Shown here: positions 40,501-49,500 of the stretch, piece after piece
How positions within the stretch are numbered: the first letter of the stretch is position 1
How the letters are laid out: every line of letters starts with the position of its first letter
Assembly: GCA_035771165.1 (NCBI GenBank)
Contig: JAWNZC010000338.1
Coordinates: 124,001-188,000 of the forward strand
Direction: 5' to 3'
DNA: 64,000 bases
Source: Paragorgia papillata
Lineage: Eukaryota > Cnidaria > Anthozoa > Scleralcyonacea > Coralliidae
Notes under the pieces: generated by a model
The model's database searches: none
What the model was told of the DNA's origin: nothing
Seen by the model: only the letters and a program-made list of their open reading frames with translations
Made by a program: the position numbers and the translations under genes

Positions 40501-43053
40501 ATACAAGACTGAACCCACAGCATGACTCAGGTCAAAAACAGTCAAGATTCTAATTGCACCTGCATGAAAGTTGTTGGAGAGTTCACCCTTTGACAAGTAA
40601 AATTGTCTGGTGTTAATGTTAGACCAGTGCACCACCAAGAGGGAGGGGGAGTGGTGGGCATGAGGGAGGGACACAGGGAGGTATGAGGCGACACAGGGGA
40701 GCAAGTTGCCCCAAAGCTCCAACTGGAAAATTAAGGCCCCCCCCCCCCTAAGAAAACACTTAAACATGCAATCCTATAATACATGTATATGCAAGTCATC
40801 ATCAGCAAATCAAAATCAATTTTCCCCAAGGACCCCAAAATACAGTACTATACCACCTGGCAACCCTGCTTTAGACAGAGTCGAACATAGAAGTTCACAA
40901 ATTGCAACCACACCAGTGAAGCCTTACAAGCAATTTAATTTTAACCCCCCTAGCTTATATACTGTACATAAATAAATAAATAACCATGGCAAACAAACAA
41001 AATATAGCAACATTTTCTTTAAACCACTGTAACTGACTAAGCTGATCTAATTATTTTAAATTTAATTACTGTAGTTGACCGGGTAAGCACCCACCACCTC
41101 AGTGCTTTAATTTTTACGAAAAGAAGGGGGTGGGCACTTACACAAGCATGGGCACTTACACAAGCATGGGCACTTTGGTGCTAAACGCGCAGAGACTGGG
41201 AGCAATGAACAAAAAAACTCAAAATGGCAGACATCTAAACGAAGACTGTGTTTAAAACGTTTCAATTTTGCCATTCACACGTTAAAATTATCAAAAATAA
41301 TTGCTTAAAACACAAAAATATGGAATTCAAATTTTATTGCTTACAAGCAACCAAGTTCTTTGTGAAATCACCAGTGCAAAGTGTAAGTCAAATTTTAATA
41401 ATACACTTGTAAACAAACTTTTAGTCCAAAAAGGGCGGACAACTACGGTACATGACTTATTTTAAAAGATTATATGCAGCCTAGCCAGACTGCTAACTTT
41501 GTTGTGTGCACGGAAGATATTCCACGTGCAATTTTTCCACGTGCTCACACGCACGCGTGCGTGCGATTACCAAATAAAAATAGTGGATGAATAAAATTAA
41601 ATCCAAAAAATATGGATTTTTTGGTGGTAATTTTTCCACAATTTGTTATTTTTTGGTAATAACTAGGATAAGCCAGGTAGTGGCCTCTTTCCCTCTTCCT
41701 AGTTATTACCAAAAAATAACAAATTATGGAAAATGGCCATTTGCAATTGGATATAATTTTATTGGTAATAATTCCATGTCCTACATAACCCAGGTACTTC
41801 ATGAAAGCCTTACCCCAACACACACCCTAACCTAAGGATAAAAATTTGTGTAAATAGGACATGGATTTATAACCATTTTATTCATCTGCCATTTTGATTT
41901 TAGTTGTTCCCAGGCCCCTGCAAACGCGCATTTTGCTTCGCCAGGTGCGCATTTTTTGTCGCGAAAAAATTATTCCACACGTGGTTAGCAAAGTTAGCAG
42001 TCTGACAGCCTACACTATATTGTACCTCAGATTTTGCAGGTCCACAACTCAATGCAACAATTTCTTCAGCAATTCCTTTTTCTTTCATTCGAACAGCCTA
42101 GAAAATATTCATAATTCACTGGCTTATAAATATCATTCAGAACTACTACACAATAGTGCAATTTTTCACATATGGTGAATGGTGTGTTTTTTTTGCTTAT
42201 ATGCACACACAGTCTCCCACCCTAGAGTATCAGCATGAATTGAAAAAAATGTGCAAGACGTCTTACATGTACATAGACTGAGTTAATTTGTTCTCAAATC
42301 TCAATGTTGAACTTTTAATCAAATGAAAATTGATACAAGCTACATAGAATTAGTTAAACGTAGTTAAATAATTGATCTTTGATAATGGGTAATCCAAATA
42401 TGCTTAGCTTTGTCCCACCGGATATATCCGATGGGAAGCACCAATTAAAATGCACTCTTACTACAGGCCAAGTTTAAGTTACATAATGCCATGAAACTGA
42501 CACTCTGACAAAGGATTTCCCGCTTTTTGTATGATTGGATGATTCCTAAATATCCATCTTATTCAGCTTAGTTATATACCTTATTTGCTGTGCTGTAAAA
42601 ACATCCTCGGCTTTAAACTACTTTAAACAAGAGTGTACACTGTACATACAGTACAACTCTTGAACTTTGACCGCCCGGCGTTCCCGGCCTCCCCAAACCC
42701 TTGCAACGTCAGCAGTCTACACAGTGTATATATGCACGCTATTTCTAGCATGCTTATACCAAACGTTACCTAAATAAAATATCTCAACTTTTCCTCAGTC
42801 CGTGTTGTCAAACTAACGTAATATTACCTCTTCCACTGCGATTTCGTCGAACGGGTTCATACTGTGTTTTACTCCATCGGTTACTACGCCCGTTTTGTCG
42901 GGTTTAACGCGTACCTATTAACAATACATAGCACGATTATTAAATTTTACGTTAATGTTGACTTATGCTCGTATTTACTGAGAGTTTTTATACCTTGACA
43001 GCATAGTCTATGACACGCTTGCAACCAACAATGACTCGCAGTTTGGAAGCCAT
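27442..43053 (-). CDS. Electron transfer flavoprotein subunit beta, eight exons, frameshifted as written
   Basis: ETF-beta pairs with ETF-alpha in the mitochondrial matrix. It passes electrons from acyl-CoA and other dehydrogenases to ETF-ubiquinone oxidoreductase. Exons, in transcript order, are 43053-42994, 42914-42828, 42097-42026, 36828-36670, 29331-29269, 28921-28803, 28707-28668 and 27611-27442, all GT-AG. The total is 770 bases, one short of 257 codons; human ETFB has 255 residues. The start [15 protein letters not shown], the signature region [11 protein letters not shown] (residues 124-134) and the recognition loop [14 protein letters not shown] (187-200) followed by KAKKKK are clear. 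In exon 8 one C is missing in the run at 27551-27553, shifting the frame after DLGVDIS and giving a stop ten codons later. The other frame then continues with [10 protein letters not shown] to the normal end KEHGFV. One missing base in otherwise intact coding sequence suggests an assembly or read error, or a null allele. Confidence 0.92.
27730..28115. mobile_element. MITE with GCCATGTCCACACTAA ends
   Basis: Terminal and inner arms match in inverted orientation: TTTTCAAACGAAAACGGAGA at one side and its near complement at the other. The same GTGTGGACATGGCCTT end occurs at 25954-25972 as a fragment next to TTAA element 6. Confidence 0.75.
28445..28542. repeat. (AGAC)n microsatellite
   Basis: About 24 perfect units, with imperfect units upstream from 28424. 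Because it has no stop on either strand, it creates spurious open frames. Confidence 0.95.
28668..28707 (-). CDS. ETFB exon 7 (40-bp microexon)
   Basis: It reads G + TTA AAT GAA CCG AGA ... ATT ATG, giving [13 protein letters not shown], the conserved ETF recognition loop with its anchor leucine. The acceptor is TTTCTGTAG and the donor GTAAGC. It is too short to appear as an open frame and was found from the expected protein sequence. Confidence 0.93.
28803..28921 (-). CDS. ETFB exon 6
   Basis: It encodes ATFASEIE ... [10 protein letters not shown] ... [12 protein letters not shown], matching the beta-subunit core. It ends in phase 2 (AG|GTAAGA). Confidence 0.93.
29269..29331 (-). CDS. ETFB exon 5
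   Basis: It encodes [19 protein letters not shown], the ETF-beta signature segment. Most animals have GQM where this has AQI, a mild change. The donor is GTAATG. Confidence 0.93.
29408..30373. mobile_element. Non-autonomous hAT-like element
   Basis: The 8-bp target duplication GATTAGCT lies at 29400-29407 and 30374-30381. The ends are CAGTGAACTCTATATAAGG and its near complement (CAGTAAACTC). Eight-base duplication and CAG ends are hAT hallmarks. There is no transposase among its 966 bp. Confidence 0.88.
30406..30584. mobile_element. MITE, forward copy of inverted pair
   Basis: The ends ACCACTTTCACAATAGC and GCCATTATGAAAGT are inverted, with inner arms of CTAGCCTCGTT...AACGAGGCTAG. The same element occurs in reverse at 36424-36601 on the other side of the transposon. 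Confidence 0.75.
30897..32372 (+). CDS. THAP-domain DDE transposase of the ISL2EU-like element
   Basis: Single-exon frame of 491 residues. Residues 1-80 form a THAP zinc finger ([15 protein letters not shown] ... KICGKHF ... LPTIFPW, the C2CH ligand set). About 155-180 is a short coiled coil ([20 protein letters not shown]). About 240-300 contains a helix-turn-helix of the HTH_Tnp_4 type ([19 protein letters not shown]). The rest is a DDE_Tnp_4 nuclease: IIDCTEI (D326), MADKGF (D401) and HVERYMERL (E448) supply the catalytic triad. I chose the second ATG because THAP domains begin one or two residues before the first cysteine; an in-frame ATG lies 24 bases upstream. The THAP domain presumably binds the terminal repeats. 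All key residues are present, so the protein may be active. Confidence 0.9.
   Translation: MGKFNCCVLNCANTWRNSPELKFHSLPRDPKVLAEYKRRIRNDNLKDISPNTKICGKHFPGGERVCRTQLPTIFPWSKPVKRRREIIKHELPSRSKTCKTKTSSSITMDHTDACTNSSGAENVVVVDDILAESNDNVINKENMDGKEVNGVHDACKQEAEILKEKVNFLQIQLDKLKYKLEHEPKFDIDVHKDCDDDISFFTGFPNYSSMVMCFDMLKEKAANLSYGGRRRLNFDGRKCGTKRKLSLWQEFTLVLLRLRLGLLERDLAERFRLSVSTVSEVFRTWIRFMKCELQPLCIVWPSKEQLKCYMPPVFKELYPELVSIIDCTEIKMESPSSLDKQSVCYSSYKAHTTMKALIGITPNGVVSFASELYCGSISDPDIVEKSGFFSHIHKGDFIMADKGFLIQDQLAAIGAHLVMPNFLSDKCQFTKTETNHNKKVASLRIHVERYMERLKNWHYFDRVIPITTSSIASDAWIVIACLSNFRPPMIT
32830..35311 (-). pseudogene. SAP-SWIM-YqaJ nuclease of the ISL2EU-like element, splice donor destroyed
   Basis: Two exons are recognisable: 35311-35154 and 34552-32830, together 626 codons plus stop. 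Exon 1 starts [17 protein letters not shown] and carries a SAP-type DNA-binding helix pair ([17 protein letters not shown]) completed by exon 2 (VNDYINNG). Exon 2 has a SWIM zinc finger ([13 protein letters not shown]) and a C-terminal YqaJ/lambda-exonuclease-like domain with GIEMEA, GASPDG, LIEVKY and YYQMQQQL, the expected acidic and lysine residues. The likely job is end processing during transposition. A 344-bp hAT-like insertion (34809-35152) duplicated CCTTTGCA across the exon 1 donor. The exon-proximal copy now reads AAAG|GCC in place of AAAG|GTTTGT, so normal splicing should fail. The coding parts are otherwise open. Confidence 0.85.
34809..35152. mobile_element. Short hAT-like element inserted at a splice donor
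   Basis: The perfect 8-bp duplication CCTTTGCA lies at 34801-34808 and 35153-35160. The ends are CCAGACTGTAA and its complement, with GCGCGGGGAACG repeated inside, including a CGCGGGGAACGCGTTCCCCGCG palindrome at 35109-35130. It is 344 bp and non-coding. Confidence 0.9.
35478..36008. mobile_element. Probable inverted-repeat element (ACTCGGGCTAC ends)
   Basis: ACTCGGGCTAC at 35478 and GTAGCCCGAGT at 35998-36008 form short inverted ends. The inside shows no coding sequence. No target duplication was confirmed. Confidence 0.45.
36424..36601. mobile_element. MITE, reverse copy of inverted pair
   Basis: The ends GACCACTTTC and GAAAGTGGTC are perfect inverted repeats, and the inner arms are CGAGGCTAGAAAGGCTTATT-like. 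Read backwards it aligns over its whole length to 30406-30584. Confidence 0.75.
36670..36828 (-). CDS. ETFB exon 4
   Basis: It encodes [17 protein letters not shown] ... [20 protein letters not shown] and IILLGKQ, the nucleotide-binding core of ETF-beta. The acceptor is TCGTTAG and the donor GTATGT. It is the largest internal exon, 53 codons. Confidence 0.95.
36990..37455. mobile_element. TTAA-type fold-back element 7 (right end decayed)
   Basis: TTAA precedes the left end AGGGGTTCTCTGATGAAAA. The arms share TAATCTTAAAGATATTA-like and TTTTGAAATGAAACTT blocks. The right end matches through AAAAATATTGTTGG, but its TTAA is not preserved. Confidence 0.6.
37653..38219. mobile_element. TA-flanked element with internal hairpin
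   Basis: The outer ends GTCAAACCGGATGTTCTTT and its near complement include CGCGCGACCTTG in both arms. An inner hairpin at 37743-37886 has arms with CGCATTTTAAATATCGAACT. TA dinucleotides flank both ends. Confidence 0.7.
38678..38854. repeat. Near-perfect hairpin with hammerhead-like loop
   Basis: The arms begin GTAGAAACAACAATCGAAAT and include TTAGATATACT.CCGAAACAG and GTAGGAATCTAACGT. The 30-base centre, read on the minus strand, contains CTGACGAAGAGC and CGAAACGTT. Confidence 0.85.
39678..40420. mobile_element. Non-autonomous element with 8-bp target duplication
   Basis: The direct repeat CTTAGTAT lies at 39670-39677 and 40421-40428. The arms share GGTCCTACTAAACACCGTCC and ATTCTAACCGTCCGTGATCA, and the ATATTTATAATAAATTAG block follows. 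The middle (about 39945-40090) carries AAACCGGACGA- and ACGAGTTCG-type repeats. Probably hAT-like. Confidence 0.75.
42026..42097 (-). CDS. ETFB exon 3
   Basis: It encodes [16 protein letters not shown] and SCGPAKSE, the conserved segment before the ETF-beta Rossmann-like core. The acceptor is TTTTCTAG and the donor GTACAA. Confidence 0.95.
42098..42827. other. ETFB intron 2
   Basis: No recognisable exon or clear element. It includes a CCGGATATATCCG palindrome near 42418 and moderately AT-rich unique-looking sequence. Confidence 0.5.
42828..42914 (-). CDS. ETFB exon 2
   Basis: It encodes [20 protein letters not shown] and PFDEIAVEE, diagnostic for eukaryotic ETFB. The acceptor is TTAATAG and the donor GTAATA. 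Confidence 0.96.
42994..43053 (-). CDS. ETFB exon 1 (functional copy)
   Basis: It encodes [20 protein letters not shown] and ends at the intact donor AAG|GTATAA. There is no separate cleavable presequence, as in other animal ETFB proteins. Confidence 0.93.
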
Positions 43054-43472
43054 TTTGTAAAGGGATGGATATGAGTGTAGTTGAGGGTCCTAAAGGGTGT
43101 TTCGGGAACTACGGATTGCGTTTCCAAGACCAGTGTTAGCATTATTATTAAATTTTACGTTAATCTTGAGAGTTGACTTATTAATTACTAAGAGTTTTGT
43201 CTTGACAGCGTAGTCTATGACCCACTTGCAACCAACAAGGACACGCAGTTCGGAATTTGGATCATTGATTGTCATTTTGTAAAAGGGTGGATAAAAGTGT
43301 GATAGGGGGTAGTGAAGGGAGTTTAGGGAACGCAAGGGGATCAACGATATTGAGCCCACGGATAGCGTTGCCAAGATCAGTGGTTGCCACGGTAAACAAA
43401 ATATCTTTCGGGCATCGAAATTCTGCAGATATTTGGTTCGAACTTCAGTGGTACCGCAGTAAAATTCTTAAA
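43054..43472. promoter_or_regulatory. Divergent promoter region of ETFB and DRC12
   Basis: Only 419 bases separate the two opposed start codons. No TATA box is evident at a fixed distance from either ATG. The segment includes the dead ETFB exon 1 copy and two related GTGTGATAG/GTGTAGTTG stretches. A shared CpG-type bidirectional promoter is inferred from the arrangement. Confidence 0.6.
43173..43275 (-). pseudogene. Duplicated ETFB exon 1, donor lost
   Basis: ATG at 43275 opens MTINDPNSELRVLVGCKW and continues VIDYAVK, clearly a copy of exon 1. Where the functional copy has AAG|GTATAA, this one has AAGACAAAA, so no GT donor is present; R of CKRV has become W. The surrounding 200 bases are also duplicated (TAAATTTTACGTTAAT upstream of both introns, CATTTTGTAAA.GG.TGG before both starts). 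Confidence 0.88.
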
Positions 43473-43521
43473 ATGCCACCAAAAAAGGCTGTAAAGGGCA
43501 AAAAGAAGAAGAAGAAAACTG
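43473..43521 (+). CDS. DRC12 exon 1
   Basis: It encodes MPPKKAVKGKKKKKKT plus the first base of a glycine codon. The donor is CTG|GTAATG, phase 1. It lies 419 bases from the ETFB start on the other strand. Confidence 0.85.
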
Positions 43522-46500
43522 GTAATGTATTCATACTAGTTAGATTTTTGTATCTATGACAAAATATTCCCTATGAGTATCAAAATATCAAATATTCATT
43601 AATTCATACTCAAGTACTCAACTCAGTTTTTATTTAAATAATATACAAGTACAACACAGCACTTGAACATGCACATACATGGAAACACTGCCTCAATAAA
43701 AAGTATCTTCATTTATCCAATAAAATTGCCATATGATCATGTCTTTTTAAAATTACGATTTTGATAATAAATAAGATTAGCATAATTATACCTAGTCGCA
43801 GGTGAATAGTGCTTTTCACGCAATCTGATTGGTTCCTTTAGCCGTGCTTTAGCTCGGGATATCCTGCATTCATATTACACCCTTGCAATTAATCGTCCAA
43901 TCAAATGTCTGCATTAGCATCACATGCCAGCCCAATATGTTACGACACAGGAGGTTGAACTAGATATTGGGCAACAACCTTTGGACAGGTGCACAACTGC
44001 AATAAATATTTTGCCATATCAGGCTTAGATGAATCCAATAAGTTATACTATTCACCTGCAGGCAAGGCAAGATGGTGGCCAGTTTTGCTTTGTTTACCGA
44101 AGCAGAAGATTTTGTTGATAAACAAGGCTGTTGTAGTTGAATAATGAGAAAAGTTAACAAAATTAAGTAGAAGAGTGTCCACAGGTGTGTTTCTTTACAA
44201 TTTTCTAGCCATTAATATATATTCAAAAGTGGTATAAAAACTGTTTTTTGTCGACAAATATATAATATCCGGGCCAGCACTATTCAACTTCATTGAATAA
44301 TTGTTAAAATTTTATATTTTTGTTGTGTTTATTTTTGTTGTCAGTACCTGAATTATGAACCTACAGTATTGCTGGGTTGCACATCAGTTTAAATTACATC
44401 ATGGTGGCCATGTTGGTTGGTACATAGGTGCAAAAGAATATTATATTAGATGCTTTTGTACCTTCCAACCCACATGGCCACTGTGTCTTTGTCTAGAGCC
44501 AAATCTCAGGTGGATTGATTGCAACCCACTGGGTGGGGGATGTGCTACACATATTTAGGCCCTGTTCACATTGAGCCGATTGAGGTAGGGTAACACTTCT
44601 GTCTTGGTGGTGGGTTGCCTTAAATTGCACTTTGAAGATCTTGCTTTTAATAGCATCAGCCAAATTCATACATGTATACACTTAACAATCCTGCAATGTC
44701 TGGCATAGGGCTTGATACCATGCCATTAACTAGGTACTGTACCCGCACTAGTGTGCCTAACAAGGATACAGTAATGTAAACTACGACCTTTGGAGGGTGT
44801 AGCTCCATTGGAGAGGGTTTGCCCTAATAGCTGAAGTTAGAACAGTTTACAGGAACAGGCGATCCACCAAGATGGGAGCGGTCTTATAGGTAGAGCAGCT
44901 CCAGGCAAGCCTAAACTCCCAACTAACTTGTAGCAATGTTGCCGAGAATTACCCTGTCCTAACAGAACTACTGTCACACATAAAGTGGAGAAGTAATTTA
45001 CCAAATGATAATCAATGGTTCCGAAATTACCATACCGACCTTGACCTAAGAAAGCCACCAGGGGCCAACCAACAGAGAAATGGCGAAAGCTGCAATTGAA
45101 CGACCAACATCCAGGTGACCATCAATGAATGGAACCTGTATGCAAAGCCAGAAGCAAAGGCCCACTCCTGCAACATAGAAAAGCAACAAACGGGCCCTTT
45201 CCAGAGCAGGTGGACAAGTACATAGCAAACAACAGCAAGCAATGAGCTGGACTTAAGAGCAGCTGAAGAGCCCAATAAACTTAAATTAGACTAAGCAAAA
45301 ACCAGATAAGCCGGTACTGTTAAGCACAATTAAGCTACTACACATTACAGCACACTACAACACATTTTCTTGGAGTAGCCAAGAACACACCCTACATATT
45401 AAGTTATCACCCAGAGTAGCCAGGGAACAGACCCGATGTACGGGTGCGGCAACACAAACTACCAACAGCTAAGCACACTACTACACATAATTACAGTGCT
45501 CACACTACTGCACATTTTCTTGGAGTAGCCAAGAACACACCCTACATAAGTTATCACCCAGAGTAGCTGGGGAACAGACCAGATGTACTGGCGCGAAACA
45601 CACAAGTGAACAGGCCAGGACCAGAGGACCCCCCCCATGACTGTGCAACAGCAGGAGAGCACAAATACAGACCCCCAACACCTGTACGGCAATGTTGCAC
45701 AGTACGCACCCACACACGCACTAGCAGTTGGCCAGCAGGCAACAGCTGAACTAGAGGACCCCCCACATGACTGTGCAACAGTAGGGGAGCACAAATACAG
45801 ACCCCCAACGCCTGTACGATAAGCAGTGCTGCACAGTACGGACCAGGGGAGGATTAAGGGTACCTGAGGCCCCTGGCTGTTTTTCTGACCCCCCCCCCCC
45901 CCAGGCTCCTTCTTGCACTGCACCATAAATACGTTAGGGTCCTTTACAAATTTCGAAACAAAACAACAAACTTAACATGTGTCACATCAGGGGCGGCGCG
46001 GAGCGTAAATTTTTTTGGTATTAGTTGTAGTATACATAGTATACAGAAAATTTTCAAATCGAGAGGCTCTGAAATGCAATTTCCAGCATTCTAGTACAGA
46101 AGATATTCTTTGAAAAAATCAAGCGAGATGAAAATCTAAATGCTAAGTATGTTACGCAGTTCGATGACTTCACGACCAAATTAACGGAAACATCCATTGA
46201 ATTATATCTGTCTGAGACTGCATGTGATGTGATTTATAATATTGTGGCGGTACATTCCTTATATTCAAACGGTAAGTCTACTTTAAAGATATTTCGTTTT
46301 TAAAATTGTTGGAATTGGGGCAAAATCGGAAATCAGGATTGAATGTCAATATGCGATCGACATGGAAAACCCGTTGGATTGTTGGAAATGCAAACCAGGG
46401 ACAACTCAGTTAGAAACATAATGGCAATGCATAACAAACTTGTTCACTGTTCTTTCTTAGTTTTTAAGTTTACACTTTACAGTTGTGACTCGATAGTAAA

Positions 46501-49500
46501 GAAAAAAGTTTTGAAACGATGGCCACACGCCTCGCCACCGCAAGCCATCTTGGCGATACTGATGCGTGAATAGCTTGCGTGATGCGCCGACAATACACAT
46601 GATCAGCGCAACGTCTGCCTGCTTTTGCGAACGGCCAAGGTATTAGACTAATACCTTTAATACCTTAGCGCGTCGCCCCTGTGTCACATGTAATAGCTTT
46701 TTGATGTTTTCGAATTTTCAGTTTGTTTATACCACAGTAAGTTACTTTTATTTGTAACATATTCTTTTTTTAATAAGACTTCGGCGGCCCCGGCCCCCCC
46801 TAGGATCCGTGGGGCCGTGGGCCCCTGGCTGTAGCCCAGTCAGCCCCCCCCCCCCCCCTTAATCCGCCACTGATATGGACCCGCATAACGACATCGCCAA
46901 TACAATTAAAGAGACCCCCGCATAACAGGGCAATGACAGGGGAGCACAAATACACTGCCCCAGTGACAGTACGGCAGCAGAAAGCACAATACAGTTCCCA
47001 ACGACTGTACGACAGCAGTAAAGCACATCTACAGTCACCCACAACTGTAGCATAGCAAAGTAGCACAAAAGGAGTCCCCCGCAACTGCAGATGACAGCAA
47101 CGTAGCGCAACGCAGATCCCCAGCAACACTACGACAGCGAGGTACCGTAGGACAAAAGCAGTCACCCAGGGTACCTAACAGGAGCACAAACACGGCCTCT
47201 GCAACTGTAGGATAGTAAATAGCGCCAACGCAAAGCGGACCCCCCGCAACTGTATGACAGCAAGGAACAATTAGCACAAATGCAGTCCCCCACCAGCAAG
47301 AAGATTACAGCAAAGTCGCGCACATGCAACCACGTAGCAACTGTACGACAGCAAGGTACATAATTAGCACAAATGCAGTCCCCCCGCAACAATATGGTAG
47401 CAAAGTAGCACACATGCGACCACCTAGCAATGGCACGATAGCAAGGTACATAAGGACAAATGCAGTCCCCAGCAACAATATAATGGTAAAGTAGCACACA
47501 TGCAACCACCAAGCAACTGTACGATAGCCAGGTACAATAGCATAAATGCAGTCTCCCATCAACAATATGATAGCAAAGTAGCGCACCTGCAACCACCTAG
47601 CAACTGTAAGACAGCAAGGAACATTAGTACAAAAGCAGTCCCCCCAGCAACAATATGATGGCAAAGTAGCACACAAGCAACCACCTAGCATCTGTATGAT
47701 TGCAATGTAGTGCAAATGCAGTACCCGGCCCGCAACTGTAGCACCGCAAGGTACACAAATACCATCCCCGCAACGATTGCAGGCACTAGGGTCACCAGCA
47801 GCAATACAAATCCTACTTGCACGACTGAGCGAGCCAAAGCCAAGGAATGGCAACGGCTCAACCACCTGGACGCCTACTACACGGGGTGGGTTTGGTAGCG
47901 AAGTGTCACATACGGCAGTCAGTACACGAATGAACTCTGAGCATCTACGCTCATTAAACTCAGCAAAGGGGCTAGTGGATTTGATACCCCAAGTAGGACC
48001 TGTGGAACAACAACACATACACATCGCATGATGTTAATTATTTTTATTTCATAAAAATATACATGTACTGTATATAATGTAGATTTGAGACAATGGAGTA
48101 TTCTGTAATCACTTCAAACTCTATAAGACATTGTCTTTTTGTACATGTGTTGAAATTGTTTACATGAGTCTCAGGGTGACCCTGAGGGTCTTTATATATA
48201 TATAATCCTCAAGTATGCAACAAATATAAATATTTAATAATATGTTTTAATGGACGTGTTATGTGGAATGGCCCAATTGTCCAATTTTTTTTCTAGACTC
48301 AAACCTATCCCAATTATGAAATGCAGGGCTAGTTTGGTTAGAACTACTGATAACACATGAGTGACATGAGCATTGAGTAATTTATTAATAGTTCTTTATT
48401 ATATGGCACGGATTACTTCCGGTAAAATCACGCGCTGTGATTGCTTGCTGACGGGGCGAGATTTCTCCGTAATGCCCACGGGCATTATGAAAATTGTTAA
48501 TGCCCTACTAAACTTTATTGCTGAAAAACGACGAAAATAAATGAAATAAATTACGATGAACATTACAAAAGTAAATTCCAGTATCCAGACGAGAAAAAAC
48601 CCAGCAGAAAATAACGCTAGTCTGGTGTTTTGACGAAGTTAAAGGAATCGAAGACCAAGAAATACAAGATTGATTTTGAACTGATATAATGAACTACTTA
48701 ATAACCTCGACCGTTCGGTCTCTACGGTAAAATATTAAACCTCGGTCTTGAACGTATTAATCTCGCTATCGCTCGGTCAATACAGCAAGACCTCGGTTTA
48801 ATGTTTTACCGTAAAGACCTCACTCTCGGTTATTAAGTAGTTATTGTTCCAGCAATAAAAATTCTGAGTTTAATATGGTGAACAAATCATGCCCCAGCTT
48901 GAATTCTTCTGGACTGGCCACAACCAAAAGGATCGCAGGCTCTGGGTACGAGATTGGACTGGCCAGGGTCAATTTGACCCCACTCCTTACTCCCTTTCAG
49001 TGCTACTGCCTAAGTGTTCCTCATATTTCTTGATGGAAAATGTAGACTAAACAGTCTTAAGTACTGTGCACAAGCCATTATAGTTATGTTACAAAACAGT
49101 TATAATAATAGTAAATTACGAAACAGTTATATAATTACAATAGGTAAATATTAGGCAGATTAATGTAGAACCGCAACATGCCAGTGCTACAGTTACCTTA
49201 CAGCTACCAAACATAAAGTACTGCACATTAAATACAAGGTCAAGCTAGGTTTGGTCTCCTAGGTTTCCTCAGGGTTTTCCCTTTGATGACTAAACATTAT
49301 AATAACATGGTCAGTTATACTAAAATTTATGGGCCATTTTGGCTGATCTTACTACAGGTCACATGGCTTATTAATATGAATGGAAGTTGACACAGCAAAA
49401 CTCGTGTATACCAGAGCCGATAGGACGCGGTGTACACAAGTCGCACCTTACATAAAGCCGGTTTTCCACTAGGCGATTTTTTTCACGCGAAGCGACTTTT

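Larger units (their letters stand above)
36829..42025. other. ETFB intron 3
   Basis: It contains TTAA-type element 7 (36990-about 37455), a tRNA-like SINE fragment (about 37460-37545), a TA-flanked element with an internal hairpin (37653-38219), a near-perfect hairpin (38678-38854), an 8-bp-duplication element (39678-40420), a C run at 40738, repeats of GGGCACTTACACAAGCAT (41130-41175) and a fold-back around 41570-41780. No exon is seen. Confidence 0.65.

Noticed and set aside
45459..48024. Long minus-strand open frames (up to 239 residues) rich in Cys, Leu and Tyr
   Set aside because: They lie in tandem repeat units, overlap each other in several frames, and their sequences repeat with the units. 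No domain is recognisable.
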